Assembly: GCA_023436605.1 (NCBI GenBank) | Contig: JAEZIQ010000171.1 | Span: 1 to 9,212, forward strand | Direction: 5' to 3' | DNA from: Actinomycetes bacterium | GTDB taxonomy: Bacteria; Actinomycetota; Thermoleophilia; Solirubrobacterales; 70-9 | DNA length: 9,212 bases | Shown here: piece after piece, positions 5,701 through 9,212 of the stretch | Layout: the number at the start of each line of letters is the position of its first letter | Numbering within the stretch: position 1 is the first letter of the stretch | Position numbers and translations under genes: made by a program | Notes under the pieces: generated by a model | The model's input: only the letters and a program-made list of their open reading frames with translations | Database searches by the model: none | What the model was told of the DNA's origin: nothing

Positions 5701-8262
5701 CGTCTCCGGGCCAAGCCTTACCCGGTACAGAGCGCGCTCGAACTTGAACGCGCCGCCGGGCTGAGCCGCCCTGTCGCGACGGTCCTTGCCCGTCGCGGAT
5801 TCACGAGGCCGGAAGAAGCAGAAGCCTTCCTCGCTGCCGGCGAGAGCCACGACCCCTTCGAGTTCGACGGTATGGCGGAGGCGGTCGAGACCGTCCTGGT
5901 CGCAGTTCGAGGCGGCCGGAAAGTCACTATCTACGGGGATTACGATTGCGACGGCGTTTGCGCCACCTCGATCCTGGTCGGTGTGATCCGCGAACTGGGC
6001 GGGGACTGCGACTGGTTCATTCCCGACCGGATAAGTGACGGCTACGGTCTGAATGCGGAGGCGATCCGCGGTCTCGCCGAACGCGGAACGTCTCTGGTGA
6101 TCACGGTCGACTGCGGCGTCACCGCGGTCGAGGAAGTGGCGCTGGCCCGGGAGCTCGGGATGGAGATCGTGGTCACCGACCATCACCAGCCGGGACCGGT
6201 GTTGCCCGACTGCCCGATCCTCCACCCGGTGATAAGCCGCTACCCGTTCCCCTCGCTCTGTGGAGCGGCAGTGGCCGCCAAGCTCGCCTCGGCGCTTCGC
6301 CGGGGAGCGGGTGGTCAGCTCGCGTCTGATGACGAAGCGATATCGGATCGCGACGAGGCGGATCTCGACCTGGTCGCACTTGCGACCGTTGCCGACGTAA
6401 TGCCACTCGAGGGCGAGAACCGTCATCTCGTGCGGGAAGGGACCAGGGTGGCCCGTCTGGCACGCCGGGTCGGGCTGGCCGCCCTGATGGCCGACGCGAG
6501 AGTCGAGCCCTCACGTTTGACCGCGGAAGATTTCGGATTCAGGCTTGGCCCGAGGATCAACGCCGCCGGCCGCATGTACCGGGCTGATGCGGGAGTCGAG
6601 CTGTTCCTGGTCTCGTCGAGGGAGCGGGCCGACGAGATCGCGCGCGAGCTGGCTGCCACCAACGCGGAGCGGCGCCGGGTCGAAAGGGAAGTGGAGAGCG
6701 AAGCGAAGAGGATCCTCAAGGAACAGGGAGAGAGCGGTCCGGCCGTTGTGGTAGCCGCTGAGAATTGGCACTCTGGTGTGGTCGGAATCGTCGCTTCCAA
6801 GCTGGTCAAGGCGACCGGTCGGCCTGCTGTCGTGATCGCGCTGGATGGTGAAGGTGGCGGTCGCGGGTCGGGCCGTTCGGTCCCGGGACTCGACCTCCAC
6901 GCGGCGCTCGACGACACTTCGTCGTTGCTTGAGGCCTTTGGCGGCCACGCCGCTGCGGCCGGAATCACCATCAGGGCAGACCGGATCGACGAGTTCCGGA
7001 CCGCGCTGGGGCGAGCCGTCGAAGAGCGGATTGGTACCGAGCCGGCAGAACTTTTCGTCGAGTTCGACGCGGTCGCGGGCGGGCCCGACCTGGGCCTCGA
7101 CCTGGCCGAGGAACTGGAGAAACTGGAGCCTTTCGGCAACGGCAATCCTGGCGTGAAGCTCCTCATCCCGGCCGCCCGGATCGAGAATCTGAGCGAAATG
7201 GGGGAGGGCAAACACTGCCGCTTCTCGGTCGTTTCCGGTTCGAGTCGCGCCAAAGGTGTCACCTTCGGTCGCACTTCATTCGGACTGGCCGACGGGGAAC
7301 GGGCCGACGTGATCGCCGAACTGAACGTCAATCACTGGAATGGCACGATCGAACCGCAACTCCGGGTCACGGATGTCCTGCCCTTCGACGCCGCTGATCC
7401 GCTGGCCGAATGTGAACCGGAAGAGTGGTGGGACCGCTTCGAAGTCGCATTCGAATCGGAACCCGCCGGACCGGCAAGTTCAGGGCCAGACGAACTGATC
7501 ATGGCGGCGGAACCGTCGGGTCTTCCCGGCGTGTCGGTCTCCGAGCTGATCAGTTCCGGAGAACGGATTCTCGTTTTGACGGCGGACGCGAGGCAGCGGT
7601 GGAAGGCGCTCGGTGGCGGGTCGCTTGCCCGATTCATCCCCGATCTCCCCGAGCGTGACCCCGCCGCGGCCGCCGTTTGCGGGATCTGGGCCGGCAGTCC
7701 CGCCAGCCAGGTCGAAGCCGGATCGGCATCGTGGGTTGTGCTGACCGACTACGCAAGTCTCACGACGCCACGGTCACCGTCACTGAAGGACTTCGACCGG
7801 ATCGCCCTGCTCGACCCGCCCTTCGCCGGCGAGGCGGTAGCAGGTCTCGCCGGGGCCGGAGTGCCCGTTCACCTGCTCGCCGGTCCGGACGAGTTCGAGT
7901 TCACGGCTCGGGTCGCGGCTCATCGGCTGGACCTGACCGGCCAGCTCCGGAACCTGTTTCGTGCCTTCCGTGACGGGGCCGCGATCGACGGCGGCACCAT
8001 GACCGGTGAGGAGCTACGAGGAGCACTTGCCACAGACGGGGAATCGACCCGGGCCCCGGAGGATGCAGCCGCGCTTCTCAAGGTCCTGGTCGAGACGGAC
8101 CTCGCCCGAACCGGGGGTGTCGGGGCTGCCCGAAGCGTCGGGGTCGTATCCTCGAAGAGGACGGATCTTTCGGCTTCGGCCGTTTTCGCCCATTCTTACT
8201 CGCTTTTCAAGGATCACGAACGATTTCTCAACCACTTCAACAGGCAAGCACGGAAGCAGTAG
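5698..8262 (+). CDS. recJ: Single-stranded-DNA-specific exonuclease RecJ
   Basis: RecJ degrades single-stranded DNA 5' to 3' in recombination and repair, using two metal ions. With the start chosen here it has 854 aa. Seen: the N-terminal region PYPVQSALELERAAG / PEEAEAFL, DHH-domain motifs YGDYDCDG (79-86), VDCG (137-140), TDHH (160-163) and ATVADVMPL (229-237), then GPRINAAGR (284-292), the DHHA1 motifs WHSGVVGIVASK (357-368), GRGSGRS (388-394) and GGHAAAAG (415-422), and an OB-type region with PFGNGNP (478-484). Residues about 614-854 form an extra C-terminal domain like the RecJ_C domain of Firmicutes RecJ. The first ATG in frame is at 5872, but 58 clearly RecJ-like residues precede it. 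No ATG, GTG or TTG lies between the in-frame TGA at 5587 and 5872. The ATT at 5698, overlapping the TAA of the preceding gene by one base, is the best start. A start lost by mutation or sequence error (TAATG to TAATT) is the alternative. Confidence 0.93.
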   Translation: MRLRAKPYPVQSALELERAAGLSRPVATVLARRGFTRPEEAEAFLAAGESHDPFEFDGMAEAVETVLVAVRGGRKVTIYGDYDCDGVCATSILVGVIRELGGDCDWFIPDRISDGYGLNAEAIRGLAERGTSLVITVDCGVTAVEEVALARELGMEIVVTDHHQPGPVLPDCPILHPVISRYPFPSLCGAAVAAKLASALRRGAGGQLASDDEAISDRDEADLDLVALATVADVMPLEGENRHLVREGTRVARLARRVGLAALMADARVEPSRLTAEDFGFRLGPRINAAGRMYRADAGVELFLVSSRERADEIARELAATNAERRRVEREVESEAKRILKEQGESGPAVVVAAENWHSGVVGIVASKLVKATGRPAVVIALDGEGGGRGSGRSVPGLDLHAALDDTSSLLEAFGGHAAAAGITIRADRIDEFRTALGRAVEERIGTEPAELFVEFDAVAGGPDLGLDLAEELEKLEPFGNGNPGVKLLIPAARIENLSEMGEGKHCRFSVVSGSSRAKGVTFGRTSFGLADGERADVIAELNVNHWNGTIEPQLRVTDVLPFDAADPLAECEPEEWWDRFEVAFESEPAGPASSGPDELIMAAEPSGLPGVSVSELISSGERILVLTADARQRWKALGGGSLARFIPDLPERDPAAAAVCGIWAGSPASQVEAGSASWVVLTDYASLTTPRSPSLKDFDRIALLDPPFAGEAVAGLAGAGVPVHLLAGPDEFEFTARVAAHRLDLTGQLRNLFRAFRDGAAIDGGTMTGEELRGALATDGESTRAPEDAAALLKVLVETDLARTGGVGAARSVGVVSSKRTDLSASAVFAHSYSLFKDHERFLNHFNRQARKQ
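8209..8225 (+). promoter_or_regulatory. Possible ribosome binding site and ATT start for relA inside recJ
   Basis: AAGGA at 8209-8213, nine bases, then ATT at 8223-8225 in the relA frame. From this ATT the frame is open to the window end. It overlaps the last 40 bases of recJ. Translation from here would add 45 residues ahead of the first ATG at 8358. This is a sequence match only; CTG at 8322 and ATG at 8358 remain candidates. Confidence 0.3.
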
Positions 8263-8265
8263 ATG

Positions 8266-8311
8266 CGGGAGCTGTAGCTCCCGTCAACGGGGCCGTTCCG
8301 GCCGCGCCGGA
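8266..8311 (+). repeat. Three consecutive inverted repeats at the recJ-relA junction
   Basis: Beginning four bases after the recJ stop: CGGGAGCT-GT-AGCTCCCG (8266-8283, perfect 8-bp arms; as RNA a 7-bp stem with a UGUA loop), AACGG-GG-CCGTT (8286-8297), and TCCGGC-CGC-GCCGGA (8297-8311). The second and third share one base. No U-run follows, so they do not look like an intrinsic terminator. They could fold in the transcript ahead of relA, or simply be G/C-rich coding sequence if relA starts upstream. Confidence 0.6.
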
Positions 8312-8357
8312 CACCCAAGGTCTGAGCGCCCGCGAGCGGTCGCTGCTCGATGACCTG

Positions 8358-9212
8358 ATGGCGGTGATCCAGCAGTTCGAGGCCGATTCGGCAACCACCG
8401 GTACGGGCCCGACCGCTGCGATCGACCGCGACGAGGTGACCAGGGCCTTCGTTTTCGCCTGCCGTCACCACGCCGACCAGAAGCGCATGTCGGGCGACGA
8501 GTTCATCACCCACCCGGTCGGGGTAGCCCGGATCTGCGTCGGCATGGCGCTGGATACCGAGACTCTCTGCGCCTCGCTGCTCCACGACACGGTCGAGGAC
8601 ACTTCGGCCAGTCTCGAAGAGATCGAAGAGGAGTTCAGTCCCACGGTCGCCCGTCTGGTCGACGGCGTGACCAAACTGACCGAGATCACCTTCGAGAGCC
8701 GCGATGAGCGGCAGGCCGAGAACTACCGCAAGATGATGGTGGCGATGGCCACCGATGTCCGGGTGATCCTGATCAAGCTGGCCGATCGTCTGCACAACAT
8801 GCGGACCCTGAGTTCGCTCGCCAAACAGAAGCAGATCCTCAAGTCCCGCGAGACTCTCGAGATCTACGCGCCGCTGGCTCATCGGCTCGGTATCCACGCG
8901 ATCAAGTGGGAATTGGAAGACCTCGCTTTCGCGACGCTGCACCCGCGCAAGTACTCGGAGATCAAGCACCTGGTCGCCCAGCAGCGCAACGAGCGCGAGA
9001 GCTTCGTCGAGGAAGCCGGGGCCTACCTCTCGGATGAGCTGAAGAAGGTTGGCATCGACGCCGAGATCGCCGGGCGGGCCAAGCACTTCTACTCGATCTA
9101 CACCAAGATGACCAAGAAGGGCCGCGAGTTCAACGAGATCTTCGACCTCACCGCGATGCGGGTGATCGTCGGCTCGGTCAAGGACTGTTACGGAGCGATC
9201 GGCGTCGTCCAC
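8358..9212 (+). CDS. relA: RelA/SpoT-type (p)ppGpp synthetase/hydrolase, 5' part, cut by window end
   Basis: Long RelA/SpoT homologue that makes and hydrolyses (p)ppGpp, the stringent-response alarmone. The window holds 285 codons from the ATG at 8358 and no stop. Seen: the HD hydrolase domain with metal-binding His52 (ITHP), His76-Asp77 (LLHDTVEDT, with Glu80 and Asp81) and Asp143 (KLADRLHNMRTL), all intact, so hydrolase activity is expected. The start of the synthetase domain follows (FYSIYTKMTKKG, FDLTAMRVIV, CYGAIGVVH at the edge). The rest of the synthetase, TGS and ACT domains would lie beyond the window. The start is uncertain: 8358 lacks a clear ribosome binding site, and upstream codons in the same frame look coding (high G/C at third positions from about 8283, peptide SARERSLLDDL just before the ATG), so the true start may be the ATT at 8223. 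It is last of the visible operon, directly after recJ. Confidence 0.93.
   Translation, partial: MAVIQQFEADSATTGTGPTAAIDRDEVTRAFVFACRHHADQKRMSGDEFITHPVGVARICVGMALDTETLCASLLHDTVEDTSASLEEIEEEFSPTVARLVDGVTKLTEITFESRDERQAENYRKMMVAMATDVRVILIKLADRLHNMRTLSSLAKQKQILKSRETLEIYAPLAHRLGIHAIKWELEDLAFATLHPRKYSEIKHLVAQQRNERESFVEEAGAYLSDELKKVGIDAEIAGRAKHFYSIYTKMTKKGREFNEIFDLTAMRVIVGSVKDCYGAIGVVH

Noticed and set aside
5872..5874. ATG 5872 as the recJ start
   Set aside because: It would leave a 173-base gap that encodes in frame the conserved RecJ N-terminal region, and would cut the protein just before the first catalytic motif.
8263..8277. ATG 8263 just after the recJ stop as the relA start
   Set aside because: It is in a different frame from relA and meets a TAG after four codons.
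8214..9212. A 332-codon open frame on the minus strand over the whole relA region
   Set aside because: It is the mirror of relA codons in G/C-rich DNA; the plus frame encodes an unmistakable HD and synthetase protein, while the antisense peptide has no recognisable domain.

Overview
The window comes from a high-GC bacterium. Gene content and protein style (a fused SecDF, a RecJ with a long C-terminal extension, Rel-type ppGpp enzyme, strong G/C third-position bias) suggest an actinobacterial lineage, most likely Thermoleophilia/Solirubrobacterales. That placement is an inference from memory of such genomes, not from a search.

Layout. Positions 1-106 hold no gene I can support. On the minus strand, a two-gene unit runs leftward from about 1878 to 107: a bile acid:sodium symporter family (BASS) transporter, then an atypical short-chain dehydrogenase/reductase (SDR). 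The two overlap as ATGA. The transporter is best started at a TTG with a near-perfect ribosome binding site, which leaves an 86-base divergent promoter region (1879-1964) carrying repeated GGGAC words.

On the plus strand, a tightly packed operon runs from 1965 past the window end: a zinc-ribbon/PAS protein, a 977-aa SecDF fusion, a 93-aa membrane protein, recJ, and the 5' part of a bifunctional relA/spoT-type gene. SecDF uses the proton gradient to complete protein export through SecYEG; RecJ is a 5'-3' single-strand DNA exonuclease for repair and recombination; Rel makes and degrades (p)ppGpp in starvation. The order secDF - small membrane protein - recJ - relA recalls the Bacillus subtilis cluster (which also has apt) more than the Streptomyces order yajC-secD-secF-apt-relA.

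The most interesting points are translational. The conserved N-terminus of RecJ begins 58 codons before its first ATG, and the only sensible start there is an ATT whose A is also the last base of the preceding TAA stop. The relA reading frame also looks coding upstream of its first ATG and has another ATT preceded by AAGGA. The recJ-relA junction holds three consecutive inverted repeats. The PAS protein occupies the place where yajC often lies, and carries a Cys4 zinc ribbon and an EF-hand-like loop. I saw no CRISPR array, insertion sequence, tRNA or rRNA. No wholly new multi-gene system is evident.
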